A DNA stretch of 64,000 nucleotides from NCBI GenBank assembly GCA_009760855.2, contig WPIO01000007.1, positions 4,956,501 to 5,020,500 of the forward strand, written 5' to 3'. Position 1 is the first letter of the stretch; each line of letters begins with the position of its first letter. Below the pieces are notes generated by a model. It did no database searches. It was not told the origin of the DNA and saw nothing but the letters and a program-made list of their open reading frames with translations. Shown one piece after another: positions 52,985 to 64,000 of the stretch. The stretch is from Cristatella mucedo. Its lineage: Eukaryota; Bryozoa; Phylactolaemata; Cristatellidae. Position numbers and translations under genes: made by a program.

Positions 52985-53335
52985 TGTAGCGGCTTCCGAA
53001 TCCGATCACGACTACCGGCCGCAAACGTAGCGCTCGCCGCGGCGCCAGTCCCAACCGGCATGCGACAAATATCGACGAAGCCCCGAGAATTAGAATCGTG
53101 CTTAGTGACTTGTAGGTGGAGCAACAATTCGCGCACGTATGCCGACACTGGTGGAGCGCGGCTGCAATGAATGGCGCCCGTACCCTATTTCGTAACGCGC
53201 TGCAACACGTCATAACGCATAGCGTAGAGAAGTCTATTCGACAGCGGCGTACGGTTACAGGCCGGTACGACCAGCCACGGACCGCCACAACTCTCGTACG
53301 ACTCGAAGCTACGAGCGCAACTCAGCTGAACTGCT
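52985..53335 (+). repeat. Unclassified dispersed repeat X, copy 4 (longest)
   Basis: AGCGGCTTCCGAATCCGATC, GACTTGTAGGTGGAGCAAC, CGCACGTATGCCGACACTGG, GTAGAGAAGTCTATTCGACA and GACCAGCCACGGACCGCC follow the same order as the other copies. Adjacent to the LINE tail at 52975. Confidence 0.62.
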
Positions 53336-56300
53336 AAGGCAACAACTCACTGCCCATTAAATGACTACACTCTTAATGCTGCCTAACTATGGATAGTCGC
53401 ATAACCGGTTCAATGACGTTATTATTCGGGAACCGTAAATAATGAAAATCAAGTCCTAATCAGGCTGACTAAACACGCCACCTTTTCACCGGGTCCTTAG
53501 CTTGCCCCGGCGGCGAGGCTGCGATGAGCGGCGTCCCGAGTACTCAGCCTCGTCCTGAGTACCCAGCCTCGTCCCACCCCGGGGGCTGCTCGCTCCGTAC
53601 AAACAAATCAGTCGCTAAGCTGTTCGCGGCGAGCTCCTCTCTCATCGAGTGAGTAAGTATGAGGAGCGTGCACTTTGCGGCCTCCAAGCCGACTGCAGCT
53701 GACAACAATTCAGGGCGGCGACCGGCTACTATTCGTCTGAAAGGAAGCGAAAATTCTCACACCGTCTCTCCCTCCAAGCGTGCCGTGCACTTCTTGCGAG
53801 CGCGCACACCTGCGCGCGCGCGCGCGCGCCCGCACGTGTACCCCATCGAGCATCGAACTGCGGACGCTAAAACGTCGGGATGCGTCCGGTCCGATGTGGC
53901 GGCCGAGGTGGCGGCCACCTCGGACCGCACGCATGCAGGCGCGCCGGGCTAGTTGCTCGGAGCCCCGTCAGTCTATCTAAAGCATAGGAAAGCAGGCAGC
54001 GCCGCGCAACAACAGCAAAAAATCGGCGCGCCTACGCGGACAGTGCACGCTGCTCTGCACGCTGCACTGCGAGCTCCGCGCTAGCGATTCCTCCCCTCCG
54101 TTTAAAAGTCGAAGGACGAGGCTTGAGAGTCAGTTGGACTTTTGGTACCGAATTACCGTATGCACCACGCCGAGCAGCCTTCGACTCACTAAACCGTTCG
54201 CGAGCTTCTTCCAATGCTGGAAGCGCGAGTAACTTGTCGGAAAAAGCGCTGAGGCATCGACCGCCGGCCTCCCAACGGGCGTGCGAGAAAAGTCGCGCGA
54301 CCAGCCGCGACCCCTACCGCGGGAGAGCCTCTTAATTAAAGCCAGCGCGTTGCCGCTCCATCGAACGCGACGCGCGTACTCGGCTGCGGCACAGGAGTCG
54401 ACCTTGCTCCTTAGCCCGTGCGCTGTAAGTTGCACGCGGGTTTATTAGCTCGTCCGATTGTCCGCCGGGAGTCCCCGCCCTTAACATTATTGACTACAGC
54501 CGTAGAGGAGGCAGCCATCGATCAGGCTAGCGAAGCGCCAATTAGCTAGCGGACGTGGACGCGCTCGGTCAGAACCGCGCGCGCGCCGCGTGCTGTGGCC
54601 ACCTCCCCAGCCCCTCTCGGTCGGGCTCACCGCCGCCGCCCCCTCTTGGTTTCCGCATGCATGTCCGCACGGCGGTCGCACGCAGACAACGGCGGCTCGG
54701 GGCGGCCTCGCGAGCCGGCCTCCGCGGAACGAGGCCTCCGGCGCACGCTCGTGCGCGCCGCGATCGGGTGCTCAGGGTGATCGTGCGAGCGATAGCTCTG
54801 AGCGATCGAGAGCCAACCAACCCATCCGTCGCGGTAGCGATCGGTGCGCGGCCGCACCGCTCGCTCGCAGGCGCGTCCGCCTTGGCTGCGAGCGGCGGCG
54901 GCCTCGCCAGCGCCGCCGCTCGCATCTCTCTCGTCGGTCGTTAGCGGTTTAATTAGCGAGCAGTATTCGGCCGAGCCGCTGCCGATGGAAGTGGGCTGTC
55001 AATCCCTAAGCTAAATATTTGCCTCCCCCCCCCCACCCGAGCCACGGCGCTCAACGAGGGCGGGGCGGGGTGGGGCGGGACGCTGCGCGAGAGGACCTCC
55101 GCGCCTCTCGATTTCCGGCTCTGCGGCGACTCACGCGTGCGAACGGCGGGCTAAGCGACCTGCGGCGGCAGCGGCGGCGGGCGCCAGAATATTCCGCCGC
55201 ACAGGCAGAAACAAAAATGGCTACGGCTCCGCTGCGCCAGCAGGGCGCACAGCCCTTAAAAGATATGCGCGGCCGGTCGCATTCGCTCGTCCGGCTGAGC
55301 GGATGCGGCGGGGCGTACCTTACGACCGATAATGGATCCGGCTCGGCTGAAACGCGAGCGAGCGCCTCCGCCGGAAACCGGCGAAACGTCGCGGTTGGAA
55401 CTCTTGCGACGCTTTCCCTCGCGCGATGCCTCTAACGGGAGAGGCTCAAAGCAACGAAGCGCCCACTTTGTCAGAAGCAGTCGCGCGCTAGCCGCGAGCG
55501 CGCTTGTCGGGCGCCGCCGCGCCATACGCCTTGCCGTTTCGGTAACGGCACCGAGGTCGCACGCGTAAGCATCGCCGTGGGGCCTAACGCGCGGCGGCTC
55601 GTGCGTCGACTGGGCGCGCGCAAGTTGCCGCCGGTCGCCGCCACGCCGCACCCTCGGATGGCGGAGGCTATCGGCGAGCTCGCAGCGACGGACGCGGAGT
55701 CCGACGCGCACGGCGCGCCTGCCGCATGCGCCTGGCGCTCTTCCCCAGCGCTCCCACTGAACTGGGGGCCGCTGCCCGGTCGCCAGCGCGAGCCGGCGTC
55801 CCGACGGCGTGCGAAGACCAGCGGAGCGGCGTGCGCCGGCGGCGCGCCGAGCAAGCCCCCCCCCCCAGCTGCCAGCTCTAGCATGCCCCGGAGCTGCCGG
55901 CAGCTGGGAGAACGCGTCCGACGGACTAGCTCCGGACTTGACGCAGCGCGCGCTCGCGCCAGCGAGCGATTGGCGCGACAAGGGGCCACCGCAGTCTGCC
56001 ACGTAGTGACGTTGCAGCACGTCGGCTGCTCTGCTCGATAAGAATCGCGGTCAGCCGATTCGGGACGCAGAGCTGCAAGTCTTCAGAGCTGCACGTCGGC
56101 AGATGGCGCTCGCTCGCTCGCTCGCCACGCGCGCCGCGACGATAGGAGAGCCTCGGGCCTGCCGCTTTCTAACGCAAGACAGTCGGAGGTGGGGTTGGGG
56201 GCTACCGGACAGCGCCGAACGGGTTCGCCCCGGCCGCTCAGACAAACTTCCCGAGGAACGCCGGCGCGCTCCCCTGCCCAGCCCAGTGAACAGTGTACGC

Positions 56301-56955
56301 GCCCCTCGACCCGCCTCCACCGTTGCAGGATAGTAGCACTTGTGCAGCCAGCGAATAGTAGCCGGCAGAGCGAGCGGCGCCGCCGCCGCGGCGAAATCGC
56401 CTCCGGCAGCGCCAGCGTGCACTCGGCGACGGCGTGACGCCGCCGCCGGTCGTAGAGTGGGACGGCGGCTGCAGCCGACCGGACGACGATTAGGACGCCG
56501 GCGGATAAAGAAGGGGATTAGCTTCCGATTCCCATCGGTCGTCGCCTGGGCGGACGTGCCGACTGGGACCGCCGCTGCCAGGCAACGGTGGGCGTGGGCC
56601 CGACTCGCAGCACTGTAGCCGCCTTTAACAGCGATGGTTGAGGAAGGGGTCTGACGGGGGGGGGGGGCAGCTCCTCGTTGCCGCTGCCGCCGCCCGCGCG
56701 ACAGAAACCGGATGAGGCCGCGAACTCGCGCGATCTTGGGCTAGCGACGTGCGCGGGAACCGTCGCCCAGCCGGAGGCGGCTCGCTTTGCGCTCGGCGGC
56801 GGTGGCGGCGGCTCGCTGCGCGCTCGTCCAGGCCGCTGCGAACAGTCGACGATGCTCGCGGGGCAGCGAGCGACACACGATATCTGTGACACAGAGAGTC
56901 CGGATCGCGTACCTGCCGGCTTTGAGCGCAGCTCTCGTGTCGGCGCGGCAGAGCG
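53336..56955. other. GC/CpG-rich block, left part
   Basis: Very GC-rich with dense CpG and TCGCGCG-type words. Long frames on both strands (for example 55256-56020 minus, 54555-54952 plus) are low-complexity Ala/Arg/Pro/Gly-rich with no recognised motif. The features fit a CpG island or first-exon region or GC-biased sequence. A short CG repeat lies at 53812-53830, and several C-runs are present (55020-55035, 55858-55866). Confidence 0.45.
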
Positions 56956-56959
56956 CTAA

Positions 56960-57206
56960 CTCCTCGGAGTATCTCTGTGCTTATGCGTGCTGACACTGTG
57001 CATGCTGCCACTAACCACATTCGCATGCTGACCCTGTGCACGTCACCCTTAACCATATCATTCATTTTGTTTGTTTTTCAAGCATGATTTTACTTACCAT
57101 TCAATTGCATTTCACTTTGCAGCAAATGTAAAGCGCCTAGAGAGAGATTAAGTTCTCTGAGGGCGCTTTATCAAGTGAATTATTATTATTATTATATTCC
57201 GAGGAG
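56960..57206 (+). mobile_element. LINE family 1 3' UTR fragment in the GC-rich block
   Basis: TGCTTATGCGTGCTGACACT through AAAGCGCCTAGAGAGAGATT, CTGAGGGCGCTTTATCAAG and (ATT)n. Flanked by CTCCTCGGA (56960-56968) and TCCGAGGAG (57198-57206), which are inverted rather than direct copies. Confidence 0.9.
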
Positions 57207-57585
57207 ACGTTCCGAGCGCCAAGCGCTGAGCGCGAAATGCTGTGGCGACGGCATCGGAGCGACGGTTCGCTAGTATCCGCTTCGCGCCCGCCGCCGCCGC
57301 GTCTCCCGGCTTCGCTCTGCGGCTGCCAAGAGCGCAGCTTTCCACGCCGCCCGCGTCGCGGAAAGCTACGCTCGTCGCGCTCTTAGCTCTTAGACGAGCG
57401 TCGGCAGCCGATCCTCCCGCTACGCCTCGTGACGGCGAGCGCCGATTTCTTCGTCGTGGCGTCGGCGCCGCGCGTACCTGCCGCCGCGGTAGAACGATTC
57501 CTTTCGCTCGTTCCTCAGCTGGCAGTAGCTTCCCGACCGAGCCGTTTTGTGACGTAGCAGCTTTGAGGCAAAGTTTAAGGGCAGA
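57207..57585. other. GC-rich segment without recognised gene
   Basis: CpG-dense; open frames on both strands (57148-57588 and 57242-57688) without recognised domain. Confidence 0.4.
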
Positions 57586-57930
<345 letters not shown>

Positions 57931-58861
57931 AGACAGAAAAAGTAAGGGGGCCACGGGAAGGGAGAGCGAAGCCGAGGCCGAGGGCGATGCCTAGGAACGG
58001 AAGTGGAGAGGGGGGAGAGCGTTGCCAGAGCTAGGCATTGGCGGCGGCGGCCCGACGCCGCACGAAAATGACTAATGTACCGCAGGAATGGTGTCGGCGC
58101 CTCCCTCGACGCTGCGGTTGCACTCGACAGCTTGACGGACCCGACAGAGGCCCGCGGCTGCGACCGCGAGTGCGGCGGCTGCGCGGGGCGGCGGCGTCGG
58201 CCGCTGTGCGGGGCGGCGGCGGCGGCGGCGTCGGCCGTTGTGCGGGGCGGCGGCGGCGTCGCGCGCTCCAGTCAGTCTGGCCCCGCGCTCGGCCGTCATC
58301 CGCGGCCGCCGAGACGGCTTAGTCGGCGGCGGCGGCGGGGGCTCGACAAGCATTGAGGCTTGCGTCCTTGCGTGACGGATTGCAGGGCGGGACGAGTGCA
58401 GCAACCGCCTCGAGAAGTCCTGCGCGACTGTCATGCAGAGCGCGAGCTAAATCGGTCAGACTGGTAATCGGTCAGACTGATTATAATATATAGTGCACGA
58501 GATTGACGGCGGTGTCGGGAATCGTTGTATTTAGGATCCGGATGTCAAAATGTAAGCTTTAGTCCGTATAAGAAGCGATGCAAAGTGACGATCGTTTAGT
58601 TTCGCGCGAGCTCTAAGGCCGCACTCGTAGCCGATCCCTCGGCGGCTTGGGAACAGACGGCGGCGTTGAGGACGCGGGACTCGTACTGGGGGCGTGGCGA
58701 GACGGGGCGGGACGGGGCGGGCCGCGGGCTCTTCATTGCCGACTCCGCGCTCCACTACCGTCTGCGTACGTGCGCGCGTACTGGCGCGGCGGCATTTGCG
58801 ACTCGCCGCTCCTCGCTTCGAGGCACCGCGTCCACCAGTATCCGCCACGCGTCAGCCGCCG

Positions 58862-58958
<97 letters not shown>

Positions 58959-59880
58959 TACGTCCTGCGTCGCCCCGCGCTGGCTGGCGGTGAAGGACTC
59001 CTGAGCTTGAAGGGCCTCTACAGCGCACGCGCGAGCACGCAACGCTACCGCGGTAGTGAGCGAGTAGACAGACGCCTTGACGTCGAGCTCTCTCTCTGGC
59101 TCCAATGGTCGACCTCAAATTTACGAGCGATTGACGAGTAGTGCTGAGGAGACATCCCAGAGGTGCTCAACACAGCGTTGACCTTCACGTCAGACGCGTC
59201 CCGCCTCTTCGCAGGGGAGGGGAGAGGGAGGGAGGGAGAGAGCCACCCGTGGCCTGGCAGGTGGGAGCCGAGCCCGACACCCAGGCTGTGGCGGCCAGAG
59301 GCCGCGCTATCTCTTTGGCTGGCTCCTTGGTGCTTGGCCAGGCTGCATTGGCCATTTCGGCGTCATTTCGGCCAATTACGCTGGCGGACGCCCTCAGACA
59401 CCCCCTTCACAGGGGAGCTCCGCCCCCCAGACCCCCTTGCCACCCCGGCGCTCTAATCCTGGCTTTGTCTCTGACTCAAAGCACTGAATTTGTGCGAGGC
59501 CTCACGGCTGCACGACAGGCGCTGACGCCTCAAAAGCACGGCTAAGGCATCGACGGAGCGCACGCGTGCGCAGGCTCGAATCGAAGGGACGCAAGCGCGG
59601 CGGCGGCGGCGGGCAGCATCGGGCACGAGTCTGCGAAGGCTCGGTGCAAAGGTAGCCAGGCCCTGTAGCTGGCCGAGACCCTGGGCTGCGACTCTTGCGT
59701 AACCAACCTGCATCAATCGGAGCGCCTTCTGGCTGGAGACTCCGTTGGTTGGCGAAGGCCTGTGTATACGGCAGAATCGATTACGTCCATCGAAGCGCCT
59801 TCGCGGAACGCCCCCATCCGGTTCCGTCCGGCTCCTCCGTCGCCTCATTCACTCACCGCCTACTGCCTACACGCTTGCAG
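57931..59880. other. GC/CpG-rich block, right part
   Basis: CpG-dense sequence with GGCGGC clusters (58198-58250) and the (GCC)n tract at 58855-58960. No recognised protein domain. Possible unmethylated promoter region; frames on both strands reflect composition. Confidence 0.4.
58855..58960. repeat. (GCC)n trinucleotide tract
   Basis: About 33 uninterrupted GCC units, with flanking GTC/GCT variants. Translations are polyalanine, polyproline or polyarginine on the plus strand and polyglycine or polyalanine on the minus strand, so no frame is favoured. Confidence 0.97.
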
Positions 59881-59900
59881 TATATATATATATAATATAT

Positions 59901-60038
59901 AAAATTCATTTGTATAGCGCCCCGAGAGAACTAAATCTCTATTCAGGCGCTTCACATATGCCTCAGGGCTCGAGCCCACGACCTCAGCCAGACCTTAGTC
60001 GGGGCGAGCACCTTAACCGCTGGACCAACCCAGCTCGC
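59901..60038 (-). mobile_element. SINE-B copy
   Basis: Reverse complement: GAGCTGGGTTGGTCCAGCGG, GAGGTCGTGGGCTCGAGCCC, AAGCGCCTGAATAGAGATTT, GGGGCGCTATACAAATG. Sits against a (TA)n tract (59880-59900). Confidence 0.93.
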
Positions 60039-60095
60039 GGTATGTAGCGTTACCGAATGTGAAGGCAAAGATATAGGTAGTTTTGTACAATTCGT

Positions 60096-60262
60096 TTGTC
60101 TTAGCCCAGGGGTAAGGTGCTCGCTCTTCATGGCCCAGGTCCTGGGTTCAAGCACACTGCAAGTGAGCGATCCTTTGCTGTGCACAGCGAGCAGTGGTGA
60201 TTTCCGCTAAGGCTCCTTTGCCGATATGTTAACGAGGCTGTTTAATCAGCTCACACTTAACT
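60096..60262 (+). mobile_element. SINE-C copy
   Basis: GTCTTAGCCCAGGGGTAAGG, B box GGGTTCAAGCACACTGC, TGTGCACAGCGAGCAGTGG, TAAGGCTCCTTTGCCG and GAGGCTGTTTAATCAGCTCA. Confidence 0.87.
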
Positions 60263-61195
60263 TCAGGTTTTTTTATCAACAACGCGCGTAAACTTTGGAA
60301 AAACTACTTATTGGGAAAGCATAGGTAAAGGTACATACCGAATGACCTACCTGTTTGCCGGAGCAAGGTGACGGTTAATGTCAGAGACACGGTAACAAAT
60401 CAGTTACCGTTGGGGAAGTAGTTAAGGGATACGGAGGTACTATAGTTAAATTATAGTTAAATTATATTACAGTTATAGTTATGGGTAAAATGGGGAAAGG
60501 TCCTTACAATTGCTTGTCCATTTCAAAGGCCGCACCGCAGCCGCCTTGGCCTCGGAAATACCTAGGCGAGTCGCAATTTCAGTGATGTGTATCAGTTCTC
60601 GATGGTGGTCTTTTTGACGCACTGCCGAGCGAAACAGCTGTCATGCACGTCGTCCGGTTTATCGTGTTTTTCTCGTGAGGTACAGCAAAGACGCCAGGTA
60701 CCTACAGCGATCGCAGTAACCTAAGCTATGTACTGAGGCTAGGTGTGCTCATCGATAGCTCTAGTATACATCAGCTGACGATGCATCTGTCTGTCCATTT
60801 GGGAGTCCGTTGAAGTCTGAGGCCTCACTGAATTGTCTTAATTAAAACCCGCGGACGCTCAGCTCATCTGCTCCTGAGTCTGCCCAGCCACGATCGCTTC
60901 AGCCCCTTACTTTGTCCGGTATGGCATGGCGTCGAGGCCTCAGCTAGCAGCTGAGGCCTCGACACAGTCGGAATTACGTCAACTCTTGGTTGCGTGGACA
61001 ACTGACTTTGAGAGCGTGAGCACGTAAAATCCCCTCACTGCCACAACGCAGACACCCGCAGGGTAGTGGGTGGTCATATGAAAGAACAGTCAGCTGTCGG
61101 CTGCCCGCTGGCGAATTCTTGAGCGACTGCCGACAATTCCCCACGACAGGACAAATTTGCTCAGTGGCACTTTATAGCTAGGGGCTCATATCTCT
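60263..61195. other. Unassigned spacer
   Basis: AT-moderate to mixed sequence with a short TATAGTTAAAT repeat at 60440-60480. An inverted pair GTCGAGGCCTCAGC/GCTGAGGCCTCGAC lies at 60931-60963. No gene recognised. Confidence 0.4.
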
Positions 61196-61495
61196 TCCTC
61201 TACCCTCTCTCTACTCTATTTCTCTGTGCTCCGCCTCTCCTCTCTCGCCTCCTCCTCTCCTCTCCTCCACCCATCAGTCTCAGCTCTCTCTCCTCCTCTC
61301 TTCCCCCTAGCTACCACTATCAGCTCTCTCTCTCTCTCTCTTCCTCCTCTCCTCCCCCTTAGCTACCGTTATCAGCGCTCTCTCATCCTCCTCCTCATCT
61401 CCCTCTAGCTACCGCTATCAGCTTCATCCTCCTCCTCTCCTCCCCTAACTATCACTCTCGGCTCTCTCCTCCTCCCCCTACCACTCTCAGCTCCG
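61196..61495. repeat. CT-rich minisatellite, unit about 60 bp
   Basis: Four to five imperfect units with the anchor AGCTACC(A/G)(C/T)TATCAGC at 61309, 61360 and 61408 (variant CTAACTATCACTCTCGG at 61445), separated by TCTCCTCCTC runs. Confidence 0.85.
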
Positions 61496-61501
61496 TGTGT
61501 C

Positions 61502-61647
<146 letters not shown>

Positions 61648-61742
61648 CTCTCTCTCCGCTCTCTCACTCTCTAACTTTCTAACTTAGCTGCCTGTCCTAC
61701 ATCTTTCCCTACCACCCTTCATATCTATAGCTACCCCTCTCC

Positions 61743-61830
61743 CATTCCTAACTTTTTCCCACTGCAAGACTCGAACCCAAGACCCGGGTCGTAAAGAGGG
61801 AGCACCTTGCCCTGAGCTAAGACCCAGGGG
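61743..61830 (-). mobile_element. SINE-C head fragment
   Basis: Reverse complement: GGGTCTTAGCTCAGGGCAAG, GACCCGGGTCTTGGGTTCGA, GTCTTGCAGTG. The body is missing. Confidence 0.8.
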
Positions 61831-63286
61831 CATATACCCAAGCTGTCTGCCTGGATCCGGCTCTTGTCACCTTTCTTGACTCCCTTCCACTTTCTGCTGC
61901 GTCTGCCTTTTCCTCTAGCCTTATTACTAGCGCCCCCTCGACTCCGGCCTCGAGAGATCGCTCCCAACGGTTCACAGAGGCCTACTACTGGGCCCGATGA
62001 TTGGAGGCTGTCCCTGATTGTGGGCTGACAGAAGCAGCCCACCGAGGTCTCTCCGGCCGGCGGCCTAGCGATAGAGGAGAACGGCGGGCCACCCATTCGG
62101 GGAATGGTCGTGAATGTAAAGATATGATAATCGCCAACGGCTCGGCCGGCAGCTAACGTCAGCCGTCCCTGACTGCCCGTCTGCCCATACTGGAGAAGGT
62201 GGAGGGTTGGTGGAGCTATGCGGTCGGCTGTGGGCCAACCAAATGACGTCGAGGGATGGCTGTGCTGAATGAACTGCCAAGAGATACCGTAGATGCAACC
62301 TCCTGATGCCTGCCGGTCAAGAGAAGTGGCTGTCGGGCTGCACCCCGGGCGCTTGAGAAAACCCGAGTCTGATCGCTTGCGTTTGCAAGTCTACTCTCGA
62401 GCCTAGCACGACAAGAGATGCTGGACACAAGACTGGACCGGTGCTTAGCGCTTGGCCGAAGGCAGGCCGCGGCTTCGACAGATCGCTGAGCCTCGCTGGC
62501 TGCACGATCAACCTGCCTGCAGCTGTGCTGTACGGTGCCTGCTAGCTACTCAGTCGCTGCTGCTGAGCCAGGGCAATGAGGTCGCCAGGCATCCGGAGCT
62601 CATGGACAGAGAAAATTCCATCTACAGCTATTTCTCAGTAGATATTTTGGCCGCACAGACACTTCGCTACGGCCTCCCTCCTGAGCACACGGCAGTCAGA
62701 TCCAGCAGCAGCTTCGAATTGAACAGCTTCGGAGGTTGTGGACGGGAATGGTTGGGTGCAGCCTCAATTTACACTTCGACCGCAGACGCGAGCATCGGCA
62801 TTCAAATGGTAAGGCAGGATGAACTTTCTTTCGCGGCCACCGTAATATCGACATTCTCCCCGACCGGTGTTTGAACAGTGCAGGCGTTGGCGTCTGCTAC
62901 CAGCGCCCCTGAAATGCCCAGCTGCCCACTCGTTCTGCCGATTTGATTTCGCTGCATTTGGCCCAAGTTCGACGGCACCTACTGGTATACCTGAATTGGC
63001 TTTATGTGTACTACCGATTCAGCAAAGGATAGGCATATGAAAGGGAGCCCAGCGGCTATAGACAGACTTGAAAAGGTGTAGTGGCCACGTCAAGCCTCAT
63101 GAGCAAGTGAATCATCTGCGGTTACCACCCGGGAGCTCCGAGTAGGAAGCCCAAGCAGACAATCGAATACATCGGTTGTGAAGTATTATATACCAAATAT
63201 ATCGGCTGTAAGGTTGGAACTCCCGAAGATCTTTTAGAAGTGCTGCAACCTGTTACTGGAGAATAATCAGCATGGCCGTGGTAGAA
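61831..63286. other. Unassigned sequence
   Basis: Mixed-GC unique sequence. Frames at 62317-62511 (minus) and 62452-62874 (plus) show no recognised domain. No transposon identified. A direct repeat-like pair, ATCGGTTGTGAAGTATTATA / ATCGGCTGTAAGG, lies at 63170-63211. Confidence 0.35.
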
Positions 63287-63299
63287 CTAGCAAAACCCT

Positions 63300-63519
63300 A
63301 ACCGATCAGTAGCACAACGGCAGAGCCTTAGCCGATGCTCCTTCAGCCGACGAAAGCTATCTTCGTGCACTTCCCTCAACCGTTCAGTGTCATTACGGTA
63401 TGTTTGAAATTGACTTTTAAGGGCAGCATGGGTGAAGTTTTCAGTTTTGGACTCAGCAGGATACTGTCTAACCTCATTTAAGACTGGGTTATTAAAAAGA
63501 GCAACACGTGATCCCGTCA
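63300..63519 (-). CDS. Candidate host exon B, unknown product
   Basis: On the minus strand CTACTGCAG|TG is a good splice acceptor (AG at 63521-63520). The exon then reads about 70 charged codons, including SRVALFNNPVLNEVRQYPAE and RLREVHEDSFRRLKEHRLR, ending near a weak donor TGATCG|GTTAGG. It continues exon A (63654 to about 63770) across a 134-base phase 1 intron. No domain recognised. Confidence 0.35.
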
Positions 63520-63653
63520 CTGCAGTAGGTTACTTAATTTATGGCTATTCCCACGAAGAGTAGGACTGACCTACCTCAGGAGCTACATGGTATTGCAATG
63601 TGTGGGCCCGCCTGAGGTACTCCTCACGAGGTCTGTTACACGGGCCAGCTTAC

Positions 63654-63770
63654 CTATCTGAAATACTTGCTCCACGATCGGCTTCTCGATACTAACCATC
63701 GCAGTTGAAGACGATGACCCTGCCACGATAAACGTGTCGGATTCTTCGGTGAGTCGAGAAAGTAAGCTCA
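63654..63770 (-). CDS. Candidate host exon A, unknown product
   Basis: Minus-strand frame SLLSRLTEESDTFIVAGSSS and VSIEKPIVEQVFQI ends at a strong donor, CAGATAG|GTAAGC (GT at 63653-63652). The codon is split after its first base and is completed by TG at the start of exon B, so the two exons are in phase. Its own upstream acceptor is weak (CTAATTGAG|CTTAC), so the left boundary is uncertain. Product unknown. Confidence 0.35.
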
Positions 63771-64000
63771 ATTAGTTAACCAATTTATTTGCAGAACCCG
63801 TCATAAAGCGGGCATTCTCTCATGAAATCTGGACATTCACTTCTCAATCGAGCTCTTCTCGATTCAGCTAGAAACAGCAAAGAACAGCAGAAATACACAC
63901 GCAGCAATGTGGATGCTTAAAACGGCACCACCGGTGCGTCGCTGTAGCAAAAAATAAAAATTCGATGAGAGTCCAAATCGATTGCTTCATTCAGTCCCCG
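63771..64000. other. Unassigned sequence at right end
   Basis: AT-moderate sequence; upstream region of the candidate minus-strand exons. Nothing firm. Confidence 0.3.

Noticed and set aside
55256-56020. 254-codon minus-strand ORF in the GC-rich block
   Set aside because: Stop codons are rare at this GC content; the other strand is equally open and the peptide has no motif. Composition artefact is more likely.
58647-59141. Polyarginine/polyalanine/polyproline ORFs across (GCC)n
   Set aside because: All frames of both strands are open, so none is favoured.

Overview
This is a eukaryotic, almost certainly metazoan, nuclear genome window that is dominated by repeats. I recognise no intact host gene. 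What can be read is dense layers of LINE retrotransposons with L2/CR1-type endonuclease and reverse transcriptase (RT) domains, at least three tRNA-derived SINE families, two short non-autonomous SPIN-type hAT transposons, many microsatellites and minisatellites, and an AT-rich island of decayed genes from a Polinton/Maverick (adintovirus)-like element. The species cannot be fixed from this sequence. L2-type LINEs, SPIN copies and Polinton remnants together fit an invertebrate such as a mollusc or flatworm, and that is inference only.

Layout. 1-13.1 kb: 5'-truncated L2-type LINEs in both orientations, including a LINE inserted inside the endonuclease ORF of another (2.6-5.2 kb) and a second LINE family inserted in the tail of the first (8.3-9.5 kb), long (TC)n and (TG)n tracts, and a SPIN copy inside a LINE tail (11.4 kb). 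13.1-29.9 kb: an AT-rich island with remnants of a protein-primed family B DNA polymerase (minus strand), a repeated fibre-like protein (plus strand), a phospholipase-like HDxxY protein (minus strand), a hydrophobic protein and three unrecognised ORFs. It is broken by five LINE insertions, which themselves carry SINEs. An imperfect foldback sits at its right edge. 30-44.4 kb: older LINE fragments, SINEs, a divergent repeat field near 40 kb and a second SPIN copy at 43.5 kb with a perfect 8-bp target duplication. 44.4-53.4 kb: several copies of an unclassified dispersed repeat, a roughly 600-bp compound CT/CTG microsatellite, more LINE and SINE copies and a 17-bp minisatellite. 53.4-59.8 kb: a strongly GC- and CpG-rich block with a (GCC)n tract; long ORFs there look like compositional artefacts. 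59.9-64 kb: SINEs, a CT-rich minisatellite joined to (CT)n(TA)n, and at the right end a candidate pair of host exons on the minus strand joined by a phase-compatible short intron.

How it fits together. LINE family 1 ends in a conserved tail (core AGCGCCTAGAAAGAGATT, then an AT-rich simple repeat), and SINE-B ends in a version of the same tail, as expected if LINE machinery mobilises it. SINE-A and SINE-C have different tRNA-like heads but a common body. The Polinton-like genes carry frameshifts and stops and are no longer functional. The most noteworthy items are the Polinton-like island, the two SPIN elements with target duplications, the modular SINE system, and two LINE copies that share the same inactivating change at the RT active site.
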